From Raphanus sativus (Eukaryota > Streptophyta > Magnoliopsida > Brassicales > Brassicaceae), in assembly GCF_000801105.2 (NCBI RefSeq), contig NC_079514.1:19446293-19510292 (forward strand): a stretch of DNA of 64,000 nt, read 5' to 3'. A program made the translations under genes and the position numbers. Shown here in pieces: positions 32,039-42,883 of the stretch; position 1 is the stretch's first letter, and each line of letters opens with the position of its first letter. Under the pieces are notes generated by a model that was not told where the DNA came from, did not search any database, and worked only from the letters and a program-made list of their open reading frames with translations.

Positions 32039-32275
32039 TAAATTCGAAGACTGATTTTAGTTAGTTTTTACGGTTTCTGGTGGTGTTGGCAATCGGGTTG
32101 TACCAACCCACCTAGTCCTGCCCCACTGAGGTACAAGTTCAATGAGAATCTTGGCGGTATGGGCCCACACGGGATGCAGTCCCTAGAAGTGTTGGCCAAT
32201 CACGATCCGCGACTTGCACAGGCCTTGGCGGTACATGCCCGCAGGACTCCAATCTTCATCAACACATGCGCATGA
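32039..32275 (+). pseudogene. Unidentified coding-like fragment
   Basis: One plus-strand frame is open from about 32051 to the TGA at 32273, in GC-richer sequence than its surroundings. Its core reads like a real protein: NPPSPAPLRYKFNENL, then MQSLEVLANHDPRLAQALAV and HARRTPIFINT. It has no start codon and no clear splice sites. I do not recognise the family. It could be an exon carried by a transposon, or the remnant of a local gene. Confidence 0.4.
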
Positions 32276-32575
32276 CACCTGTAAGAAGGAGAGTCCAATA
32301 GAGATGAGAAAAAAACATAAGTCTATCAGCTCTTATCACAAGCAATGGAAGCGACAACAAAAAAATTAGAACAGAGAATAACCTCAGGTTCGTAAGCTTA
32401 TAGATCAGAATGCAAGTCTCATATCATTCTCCTCCTTGATCGTTGCATATCAGTTAACGTGAACATTGCAGACCAACACCAACATGAAATCAATGCATAT
32501 TAGTATATGGAATCAATGTTTCACACCAATACTGTTGTCTAATTAGAAGAGATGTGTTCTATAACAGAGACGTAC

Positions 32576-33221
32576 CTTGTTTCTAGAAGGCTCCGTGACT
32601 TGTAAACTGCATCAAGCCCATCTTTAGGTATCTGCATGAAGAAAATAGCTTCAGCATGAATTCAGACAACAGAATCGTAAAAGCAAGTATATTTGTTAAA
32701 TATATATAGCTTGTCTTACTTAAGCTGGTGAAGCTTTATGCCGCCCTTTCTGGATTACAGAGCTAATTAGTCTCTTTCTCTCGGGTTTAATATTACAAAG
32801 ATCATTGCAGACGGATCTTTTCTTTTTTGATTTTCTAAGAGAGTCCCTTTTAGACATGGATGCTGGATCAGTCTCTTTATAATCTGACACATAAGCCTTT
32901 CCAGCTCTGTTTTCTTCAGCTATAGCAGATGACTCTTCAAACAAAAATTCAGATAGATAAAGGTTAAGTGATGTTTCTATTGTTTCTTTATATCCTAATT
33001 CAATGTGCATATCAGATAGGTAAGTTTAACAGAAGTAAGAGACAAGAACACACCTGCAGTAAAGAGACCTTTTTACTTTTTTGTCTTCTCCTTGAACTTG
33101 TTCTATATGCGAATTCCAAGAAACAGCACGAGTATATATCATGAGTAACTTCAGTGTTTTTCTTTTGGCTCAACATCAACTTTTCATAAAACAAGCAGTT
33201 TACAATGAATAGTTTGATCAC
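32576..33221 (-). pseudogene. Unidentified multi-exon gene fragment, minus strand
   Basis: Three exon-like pieces. 33012-33221 contains FAYRTSSRRRQKSKKVSLLQ before a GT. 32720-33010 contains [14 protein letters not shown] and a basic segment ([29 protein letters not shown]) before TAA. 32576-32631 has an AG acceptor and GT donor around IPKDGLDAVYKSRSLLETR. Basic, Ser-rich content suggests a nuclear protein, but no domain is recognised and no start codon joins them. Function unknown; possibly decayed. Confidence 0.4.
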
Positions 33222-34034
33222 ATTGAAATTCCACTACAAATACAACAGTGCATCTTAGCAACACTCTGGAACACTCATTAGGTGATTTCTCACTCGGATC
33301 AAGCGCAACCTATAGTTTAATTGTTGTAATTTTAACCACAGCGAGGTGAGAAAGCTCCACAACCCGAAACAAACCACCCCACTTAGACCACTACATTCTA
33401 CCACCAAAAAACAAGGTTACAGCTCCGGTCCTGAACCGTCGAAAAGTTCTAAGATGAGAGTTCTTTTGAAAACCAGCAGCAGGTACCAAAGATACACGTG
33501 ATATTCTTGACCGGCTGCATCAACACCCGAGAGGTGCTTACTCCCAACAAGGCTTATCCAATATCCAGATACTAAGGAGCTGTCCCTTGAAAGGTGGGTT
33601 GAGGCGTTGGCTCCTCCCGCGACCCAGCCTGAACTCCGTTAGATGAAGAAGAGCAGCACTACTGAATCTATTTTCTTATGGTACTGCAAATGTGCTACTT
33701 CTAAACCTTGCATTAACGGTCTCAACAATCCTCCCGTTGACCACGTGCAAAGCTGTTAATTTTCTCCACACACTGCCTCCGAGAACCGGAGGAGCAGCTT
33801 CACTATCGAGACACCAAGACACCGGAATCAGGACGCCGCTTGTCCACCGTAAAACGCCTCATTTTCCACTTATGATGGTACCATAGACTATCCCTTACTT
33901 CCGTGAAAGGCTCAACAACATGTGACCCGAGAGCCAGTCCGGCGAACACTCAAATTTGTCTAAAAATTTTAGGCGATAATTCTTTTCAAAATTATACTTC
34001 TATTGCAATTTATTTAGTCACGTAATAATACTAA
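33222..34034. other. GC-richer non-coding island
   Basis: From about 33290 to 33960 base composition is more balanced than the flanks, with no long frame on either strand. It reads like decayed TE or UTR sequence; a minus-strand stretch near 33530-33440 (VDAAGQEYHVYLWYLLLVF) is open but short. Origin unresolved. Confidence 0.35.
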
Positions 34035-35457
34035 CTAGATTTTGATTCGCACGCCCGCGCTGGTGTATTTTTATAAAATATATTTCTATTTGTTTTTCAT
34101 GTCAATATTAGGGATGAGCGAAATACCCGAATCCAAAAAACCGAACCGATCCCGATGCAAAAAAGTAGTACCAAACCGAACCGAAATTGATTAAATATCC
34201 AAATTATTGAGAACTGAAACCAAATCTAATGTGAACCTAAGTATTTCGGATACCCGAATATATCTGAAATAGATTTATATACTTATATATATATTAATTA
34301 TTTTTAGATTTAATGTATATAAAAACATCTAGAATATATATGGTACTTTTAAGTTGGTTTAAATATTTGAAAATATATACAAATAGTCAAAAGTAAATAT
34401 CTAAAGTAATTAAACTATACTTAAACACCAAACTATTTAAAATAATTATTGATTCTCTATCCAAATGTTTGTCCCAAATCAATTTATATGTTAAGTTTAG
34501 GTATTCTTACATATTGTTTAAATTTATATGTAATATATTATTTTGTTTATATATCTTAAAAAATTTAAAGTTTATCATGAATTTTTTAAATTTTAAAAAT
34601 AATTTAAATGGGTTATCCGGATCCGAACTGAACCTGTAAAGATCCGAACTGAATCCGAACCAAAATTTAGAAATATTCGAATGGGGTTAAAATCTTTGAT
34701 CCCAAAACCAAAAAAAAAACCCGAACCGAACCTGAATAGGTACTCGAACGCGCACCCTACACTATTCTATATCATATTTTTGTCATCATGTAATTAATCA
34801 TATTTTATATGTACCATAATATAAGTAATCATATAATTAATAGTATTTAATATGTACCATAATATAAATAATCACATATATCTATATTATTAAAACCATA
34901 ATTTAAGTTGGTATATGAAATTGGAATTTCTATTGTATTTTTGTTATAAATATTAAATTTTTTTTATATTGGTTATTGAAAAATATTTAAGTAAAAATAA
35001 AATTTTGAATATGTACATTTTCGAATCAATTTTTGATTTAAACTAAATTTAAATTATTATTTTGAATTGAAATATGTGTATGAAGTTTATATTTTGTTTT
35101 ATGATTATTTTTTAGACAAAGGATGTTTTTAGGTAATTAGATTAGCTAATTTTCGTATATTTTAAAGTTGGTCCAAATAGATAATTTATCATAATATAAT
35201 GGATTTCTATGTTTTTAATAACATAATTTTATTATTTTTTCTTAATATACTGCTATTCACGTTTTCAAACAATATTATATTATTTTTTAATATTGTTATC
35301 CATGTTTCCAAACAAACATATTTTTTAAAATGCTATTCATGTTTACAAACAAACCTCTTTTAAAAACTGATATTCATGTTTCCAAATAAACTTTTTTTTA
35401 AATGCTATTCATATTACCAAACAAAACTAATTTGTCTTTCAGTTTTAATAATATAGA
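34035..35457 (-). mobile_element. Non-autonomous Helitron, minus strand, with nested hAT-like element
   Basis: On the minus strand it begins TCTATATTATTAAAACTGAA (from 35457), preceded by A, and ends with hairpin-forming GCGCGGGCGTGCGAATCAAA, then ATCTAG and a T. Behind the 5' end is a set of at least four degenerate tandem units of about 45 bp built on GTTTGGAAACATGAATAGC, the same phrase found near the start of the Helitron at 8789. It contains the hAT-like insertion at 34109-34759. No coding capacity. Confidence 0.8.
34109..34759. mobile_element. hAT-like non-autonomous element nested in a Helitron
   Basis: Begins TAGGGATGAGCG and ends GCGCACCCTA; subterminal ACCCGAA/CCGAACCG words at the left and CCGAACCGAACC words at the right, as in the other two elements of this type. 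Flanking 8-mers TCAATATT and ACACTATT (reading ends at AGGG/CCCT) agree at 6 of 8. Confidence 0.55.
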
Positions 35458-35536
35458 TATTGTCTACAAATATCCATAAAATATGAGCATCAATCAATTA
35501 ATTTAGAATAGTTAGCAAGCAATTATATGGTACATA

Positions 35537-36104
35537 CCATGTTTAAAACTACGCTAGGCGCGAATCGGGCGGCCGGTCCGGGCCTAGCGATTTTTCATTA
35601 ACGCGGAGTTTAATCGGAGTTTAACCGGGGAGTAATTTTAATTATTATTTTAAGTTTAAAATAATTATGTGTATAGATATATAAACATATGGGATGAAAC
35701 AAGTAAAAGTAACGTGGTCCTTTGGTTAATGTTCTACTGTCAGTTTATCCCAAGTTGGGTTCAAAACCCACTAGACACATTATAAGTTATTTTTAAGTGA
35801 GTGGTATAATTGTTATTACGTCACCTTCTTCCTTGTGTTTTTCTTAGGGTTTACTGTAATTTTTTTTCCGCCGTCAAGAAAACTTGTCAAAATCCAAACA
35901 CTTTTTGAGCTTTTCTTGTTGTTTATGCATCAAACTCATAGATATACCTTTCAAAATGCGATTTGGACACTTAAAACTTCAAAAATAATGACTTTTTTAA
36001 TCAATCCGATTTCTTGGCCGCGGAGGTTGAAATCGCCACGGTGAACCACCGCCGAGCGTTGCACCGCCGCTTAATCGGACTTCGCGGGCGCATTTTAGAA
36101 CCTG
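35537..36104. mobile_element. MULE-like non-autonomous element, copy C
   Basis: 568 bp. The left end CCATGTTTAAAACTACGCTA and right end GCGCATTTTAGAACCTG are imperfect inverted repeats like those of copy A. Flanking 9-mers TGGTACATA and GGTTACATA match at 7 of 9. GC-rich subterminal blocks (GGGCGGCCGGTCCGGGCCTA) are shared. The interior has a B-box-like GTTGGGTTCAAAACCCA (35754-35770). Confidence 0.75.
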
Positions 36105-36641
36105 GGTTACATATATATAGAAAGATTGTTGATCCTCATTGATTGTAATTTAAGCTCCAGACTACAATAAATATAAAATCGTATATATAATGAGACACTT
36201 CTTTCTTCGTTGAGAGTGTCCAAATCAGCAGTTTTTTAAGTTTGTGGCCCCCACTGTAGTGTCGGTTTTGTTAATTGGTCGGTATGATTTCGGTTCGCCG
36301 GAAATGATTGTTCGGTTTATGTTACTAAACTCAGCGTTTTGTGTTCATGTCGATCATTGCTTTGTTCTTATTTTTTCTTGACTCTTTACCTTCCCCTTCT
36401 CCGCTCAACTTTTTCTGCAAACCCCAAACATTTATTCTCCAAATTCTTAATCTTCCCTATCGTATCATTTAACTCTCTATTTCCCATGTCTCTGGATCAC
36501 CCCCTATTTCGCACCTCCAATGAAGAGTCTTTACACTCTGAACTGTTGCCATCAGTGTACCATTAACGGACTCTGTTCCGTTTGTAAACGAAATGGGCAG
36601 ATCGAATTCACTGATAGGTTTTATATTTGCAGGAGCAGAAG
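36105..36641. other. Upstream region of the RRM pseudogene
   Basis: No gene is supported. 36320-36560 is CT-rich, like a plant 5' UTR or leader of the RRM-like pseudogene that follows. Confidence 0.4.
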
Positions 36642-37441
36642 ATGGAATCGGTGTCGGATTTGATTTCGTGGGACACATATAAAGAACTACTTGGAGGGTA
36701 TTTTGGCAAGTACGAGATTTGGTTAAATTTGTGATAATGCATGTAAGTTTTTTGTTGGTCATACGAAATCTGTGAATGATTTATATTTTCAGTTTGATGT
36801 TTTTGGGTATCTCGATTGGTGTTCTTAGCATCCTGGGTTTGTTTTTTCTTAACTCAACTTCTGGATTATTAAATTTGATTTCTCAGGCTATTTTCTAAGC
36901 GAAAAGGAAATCAAAGGAAAATGAAACATCTCATTGTGTGTCCCTTTGCTGATGAAACCATAATCCAAAAATCCTTTTCATCAGAAACAGCAACAAGCCT
37001 ACTAGTTTCTCCCTCTCCTCCTTGAGTTTAGCAGTTCCTATAAATTTACTTACCCTTTAACCTAAAAATTGTATGTTCTGTTTAATTTAATGGTGATCTA
37101 AAGATTATTTTTATTTTTCAGGTGCAAAAAGGTAGCAAAGGTCCAATTTTTGAAGATGGTTCTGCATTTCATTCATCTTTCAATCTCTTCTATGGCAAAT
37201 CAAGACGGTCTTGTCCCGATTTTTGGACATTCGAGTTTTGGAGATAATCTTCAAGACCAGACTTCTCTGATGCCGAAAACTGCCATGGCTTTGACCATTG
37301 CAACTTCAATCTTGGGGGAGGTCATTGGGTCAAGAACTGAATGTTACCGTCTCAGATCGGTTGGTGAGAGAACAGTTGCTGAAACATCTACTGTTTCCGC
37401 GGGTTCAGGTCGTGCCCTTGGCTTTGGTTTCATCGTGTTTG

Positions 37442-37842
37442 TGATAGATTCAAGATATTTGTAACTCAACGATCAATGAATATTCCTTTGTATATCAATG
37501 TAAAGAGATTACAACTTTGTATACAACTTTGTATTATGATCATGGCTCACTCTCATGACGAGTTCACCATTCTTGTCAGTCTCATCACGACTGGAAACTC
37601 AAGACTCATGAAGTCTAAGAGCAATCACATACAAAGCATACCTCAAAAATGAACTAACGACTCTTATTTAAACATAGCTAGATCAAAGAATGCGTAACTG
37701 AAAAGACTCTCACTCAATCCAAGGTTCCTCTTCTGCTTCTTTATTTTGAATTAAACTTCCCTCGCTTCCTGCCTTCACTTCATTACTCTCCTCCAACTAT
37801 TTTCCCTTTTTTTTGCGATAGTACACCTTTCTGAATCTATTA
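37442..37842 (-). repeat. 3' LTR of the gypsy element
   Basis: 401 bp; contains a local duplication of about 12 bp (ACAACTTTGTAT repeated near 37510-37535) that the 5' LTR lacks. Its internal end reads ...TATTA instead of ...TATCA. Confidence 0.88.
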
Positions 37843-37950
37843 ATACTCCCCCCAACGAAAATCCAGCTTGCCCTCAAGCTGGTAATCAGGAAAACGAGTA
37901 ATAAATTCCTGATATAACAGCCATGAGTTCTCAAGAGAATATTTATCCTT

Positions 37951-40900
37951 TCACTGTACCAACAACTCCAACTCCCCTTTCGCATCAAAACATTTCTCCA
38001 ACACGTTCTCTGGTACAATAGGTTCATCCGCTTTAGTAATATTACCCGGAGGCAATACATTGCACTGCTCATGTTGTCCCAGTGCGAGTTTCAACTGAGA
38101 GATATGAAATACAGGGTGAATGCGTGCTTCCGAAGGTAGTTGTAACTTATAAGCCAAGTTACCGATCCTCTCCAATATACGGTAAGGACCATAGAACTTT
38201 GCCGCCAACTCCTGACAGAAACGATGACCCATTGTCTTCTGTCGATAGGGTTGTAACTTCAGATAAACCGTATCTCCCACTGCTAATTGAACGTCTTTTC
38301 TCGAATTGTCATCTTGATTTTTCATAATGTCATGAGCCCTCGCCACCGTCTTCTTCAACACCTCTAAAAATTCAACTCGTTCTCGTAAAGCTTTTTCCAA
38401 TTCGAAATTAGTTGTTGATCCTGATTTAAATAGCAATATTGGTGGAGGATCCCAACCATAAACGATCTTGAACGGAGTAGTTTGTAATGCCTTATGGTAG
38501 GTCGTGTTATACCATAGTTCTGCCCATGCCATATATGTGTGCCATGTTCGAGGATGAGAAGAAGAGAAACATCTCAAGTATGTCTCAAGGCAACGGTTGA
38601 GAACCTTAGATTAGCCGTCAGTTTGAGGATGGAAAGCCGTACTATACTTCAATGTCGTTCCCACCAAACGAAAGACCTCAGTCCAAAAAGAACTCAAGAA
38701 TATGCGATCACGGTCAGATGTTATGCTCCGTGGAAACCCATGTACACGAACGATTTCAGATACAAACCTCTTGGTGACATCTAATGCAGTTAAAAGGTGT
38801 TTAAGGCCAACAAAATGCGCAAACTTGCTGAGACGATCAATCACAACCAGAATCACATTGTAGCCATTTGAAGTAGGTAAACCCTTTATGAAATCCATGT
38901 TGATATCATCCCAAATCAGCTCTGGAATTGGTAAAGGCTGTAGCAGACCCGCCAGTGATAGAGTAGAATGTTTATGAGTTCGGCATATTCCACAAGCTGC
39001 TATATATTTCTGAACTTGTTTGTACATTCCTGCCCAATAAAACGAGCACTGAATTCGTTTCAAAGGCTTGAGAACTCCATAGTGACCCCCAGACTTACTA
39101 TCATGAGCTTCGTTCAAAAGGAGAGGTATTAAGACGGAAGAGCTTGGGATCACTAAACACTTCTTGGACCACAGTCTTCCTTCTATGACTCTGTACTTCT
39201 TTGATAACAACTCGCCCTTGGAAATTTGAGTAATCGGCTTCTGTCTCATCTCATCATTCTGAATCTCTTTATTCAAATCTTCCCACAGAAGTGCTGTTGG
39301 TACCATCAATACCAAGAGTAAAGAAGCGACTGACATAGAGCGAGATAACCCATCAGCTGCTTTTTTTCTCTGGACCAAGTTTGTAAAAGATATCGAAATC
39401 AAATCCCAACAGTTTGGTTAGCCATTTCTGATATTCGAGATTTACTTCCTTTAGCTCAAGCAGAAATTTCAAGCTTCTTTGGTCTATGTGGACATGAAAC
39501 CTTCTGCCCAGTAAATAGTGTTTCCATTTCCTAATAGCCATCAGTTCACATTCATAAGCCGGCTTCAGTTGTTCCCTCTCAGTAAGAGCGTCGCTAAAGA
39601 AAGCTATCGGTCGTTTAGTTTGCATCAACACAGCGCCTAACCTAAAACCTGACGCATCAGACTCCACCACAAACACTTGTTGAAAATCCGGCAGTGTTAA
39701 GACAGGGACAGTGATCATGGCTTGTTTCAACTTGTCAAACGCCTACTGAGTTTCTGAAGTCCATGAGAACTGATCTTTTTTCAATAAACTCGTCAAAGGG
39801 CAAGAAATACCACCATAATGTCTCACAAACTTCCTATAGTATCCAGTTAACCCGAGAAAACCACGTAGCTGCTTAACCGTTTTTGGAATAGGCCAAACCT
39901 TCATAGATGTAGTCTTCTCTGAATCCGTAGCTACACCGTTTGCGGAAATTATATGACCAACGTAATCAACACTCGAAACCGCAAATGTGCACTTCTTCTG
40001 ATTAGCAAATAGGCATTGCTCTCTCAATACTTGTAAGACTTGCCGTACATGTTCCTCATGATCTGACTGATTCTGACTGTAAATCAATATATCATCGAAG
40101 AACACAAGCACGAAACGTCTGAGAAATGGTTTAAGCACCTTGTTCATAAGAGCTTGGAAAGTAGCAGGCGCGTTAGTCAAGCCCAAAGGCATGCCTAAGA
40201 ATTCGTAGTGGCCTTCTACTATTCTGAATGCTGTCTTGTGGATGTCAGCTTCTACCAGTCTGATTTGATGATAACCGGAGCGGAGGTCAAGTTTAGTAAA
40301 GACCGTAGCACCGTGCAACTCGTCTAACAACTGATCAATGACTGGGATGGAGTACTTATCCAAAACCATAGCTATGTTCAATGATCTCTAGTCGACACAG
40401 AAACGTAGAGAACCATCTTTCTTTTTGACAAGCAAGACATGCTAGAGAACGGGCTAGTACTTGGTCGTATGATGCCAGTAGCTAGCATATCAGTAACCAT
40501 CTGTTCCATAGCTATTTTACTAGCATGAGGGTATCTGTAGGGTCGAACAGAGACTGATGATACGCCGGTTTGTAAGTTGATAGCGTATTCTTTTCCACGG
40601 GACGGTGGTAACGTGGTTGGAATTTTGAACACATCAACAAACTCCTGCAGTATCTGGGAGACTTGTATACGACTTTCGGAAATGGAGATGTTGCTAGAAG
40701 TAGCAAGAAGCGCTTCCCTTCCTCCTTTGCTGCTTGTATAGACCGGTTTCAAACACTGGAATGAGAACTTAGTGCAATGTAACCACTTCTCTCCTAACAA
40801 ATTCACTTTTTCCCATTATAGACAAACGAAAGGACCTGCTCCTTCCAGTCCACTTCGCATTTGCCTAAAGTTTCAAGCCATTGAATACCAAGTATCACAT

Positions 40901-41165
40901 CTACATTCCCCAGTTCAAGAGAGATGAAGTCACTTGTGAAGTTGGTTTTTCTTAATTGGAAGGTAACTGATCGGCATACTCCCGTTGCTTTCACAGTTAC
41001 TCCATTACCCAACAACACGTCCAAGCTACTCTCTGCAGAAACTCTCAATCGTAGCTTGGTCACAACCTCTTGTGAGATGAAGTTGTGAGATGCTCTGCTA
41101 TCAAGCATGACTATCACCTCTTTATTATTGATAAAACCTCTCATCTTCGTAGTCTTGAGAGTCAA
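37951..41165 (-). pseudogene. Gypsy pol region (protease, RT, RNase H, integrase), broken
   Basis: Read from the right. Protease at 40803-41165 has [11 protein letters not shown] where active enzymes have DSG. A linker at 40378-40806 contains EYAINLQTG and YRYPHASKIAMEQMV. Reverse transcriptase at 39743-40381 has [12 protein letters not shown] and the catalytic FFDDILIYS. RNase H at 39353-39730 starts around [14 protein letters not shown]. Integrase at 38611-39402 has a HHCC-type CGICRTHKH, then MDFIKGLPTS and SDRDRIFLSSFW, and continues at 37951-38577 (WAELWYNTTYHKALQTTPF). Stops or shifts separate every segment, so no polyprotein can be made. Confidence 0.88.
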
Positions 41166-42307
41166 TGCCCAAATAATAATTCAGTGATAACGTGTGTAAC
41201 ACTTGTTGGTTCGGTTGTTCTTGCAAGCCTTCTTCTTCGTAAGAATCCATAACCTCAAGCTCTAACCCGTTGATCATCGTAAGTACTCTTAGCATTCTAT
41301 TTGGACATTCCATTTTATGATCTGGAGACCAAGGAGCTTTGCATTTGAAGAAAACTTTGTCCTTTCTCATGCGGTCGAGCTTTGCGTCTGTATATTGCTG
41401 TCTTGGTCTTAAAGCTGGTTTCTGTTGAACTGCGTTTTCCTTGTTAGACCCAGCCTCCAATCGTGGTTTATCTCCACTCTGTTTTGGAGTAAAACTCGTA
41501 GGGCGAACTGAATGGGAATGATGCTGATAACCTCTCTGTGTTTCTCCTCCAGCAGCTGAGCCCATCACCTTACAGAATGACGTGCTTTGCATCTTTAACA
41601 CTGCCAATTTGTGACTGGTCAAGCTCACTGGTTCCTTCATACGAGTGACCTCCTTCATTTCTGGATTCAAACCGTTATAGAAAACTTTAATCAGGTTCTT
41701 CTCATCAATTCCCGTTACTTGATTTCTCAACGCTTCAAACTCATTCACATAATCGAGAATATCTCCTTCTTGTTGTAAACAGAATAACTTCGCCACCGGA
41801 TCATTATCTATAGGACCAGCAACCGGTTTGAGCATCCTCTCTGTAAACTGATTCCAGCTCTTAAACGGATTAGTTGACATTTCTCCATTGAACCAGTTCT
41901 ACACAGGACCTTCCAAACTCAATGATACCAACTGTAACTTCTCTTCTTCATTGTAGTTTCTAATTCTGAAGAATCTCTCCACCCTGGAAATCCAGTCAAA
42001 TGGCAAAGGATACCAACTGTAACTTCCTGGTGATTCTCAATATCTTATCTCGATTTGTCAAAGTGTTCTGGATTCCCCGATAACCTAACTGAGATTGTTC
42101 CAGTTCCTGAGAAGGATTAGGTACCTGATTAGGTAGATCATACGATGAGGATGCCACTTCTTTCCTTTGTCGTTGATTGAATACTGTGTTCGCCTCTATA
42201 CGAGCCAATGTTTCAGCTATCGCAAACATCTGGCTCTCCAACACTCCGAATCGAGCATCGGAACTCGATCCCATTGTCGTGATCTGTTTCTCCAAAGATC
42301 CAGGCAT
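41125..42307 (-). pseudogene. Gypsy gag region, broken
   Basis: Two frames, 41996-42307 and 41125-41880, are separated by about 115 bases with stops. The second contains FCLQQEGDILDYVNEFEALR and VFYNGLNPEMK, typical of the plant Retrotrans_gag domain, and a degraded zinc knuckle (KCKAPWSPDHKMEC) lacking one Cys. Confidence 0.82.
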
Positions 42308-42500
42308 TCCGAAGTTGCTTTATCAGATCTGGAGATCTTATCGCATCCGATCCTCATATACTCAATCTCATCTTCCATTCTTCGTAACACCGCCTCTCTC
42401 TGCATCCCTGAGCTCGGCGTCATCTCCGATTCCACTCCGATCCCCGTTTCTTACATGATTTCAGCTTCACGTAGCTTCCGATCAAGTTTCTCCGCACCAG

Positions 42501-42883
42501 TGATAGATTCAAGATATCTGTAACTCAACGATCAATGAATATTTCTTTGTATATCAATGTAAAGAGATTACAACTTTGTATTACGATCCTGGCTCACTCT
42601 CATAGCGAGATCACCATTCACGTCAGTCTCATCTCGACTGGAAACTCATGACGTTTAAGAGCAATCAAATACAAAGCATACCTCACAAATGAACTAATGA
42701 CTCTTATTTAAACATAGCTAGATCAAAGAATGCGTAACTGCAAAGACTCTCACTCAATCCAAATGTTCCTCTTCTACTTCTTTATTTTGAATTAAACTTC
42801 CCTCGCTTCCTGCCTTCACTTCATTACTCTCTTCCAACTCTTTTCCCTTCTTTTTGCGATAGTACACCTTTCTGAATTTATCA
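42501..42883 (-). repeat. 5' LTR of the gypsy element
   Basis: 383 bp, homologous throughout to 37442-37842, followed by target duplication GTTTG. Confidence 0.88.

Larger units (their letters stand above)
37442..42883 (-). mobile_element. Ty3/gypsy LTR retrotransposon, degenerate
   Basis: Complete structure on the minus strand: LTRs TGAT...ATCA at 42501-42883 (5') and 37442-37842 (3'), with a 5-bp duplication GTTTG (37437-37441 and 42884-42888). A purine tract GTTGGGGGGAGTA adjoins the 3' LTR; the sequence after the 5' LTR, CTGGTGCGGAGAAACTT, is the likely primer site. Order gag, protease, RT, RNase H, integrase. The length of 5.4 kb and short LTRs recall the Reina group of chromoviruses, but no chromodomain was identified. 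The LTRs differ by an internal 12-bp duplication and many substitutions, so the insertion is older than the gag-only element. Confidence 0.9.

Noticed and set aside
42167..42523. Plus-strand frames opposite gypsy gag
   Set aside because: Antisense to recognised gag and LTR sequence with no domain.
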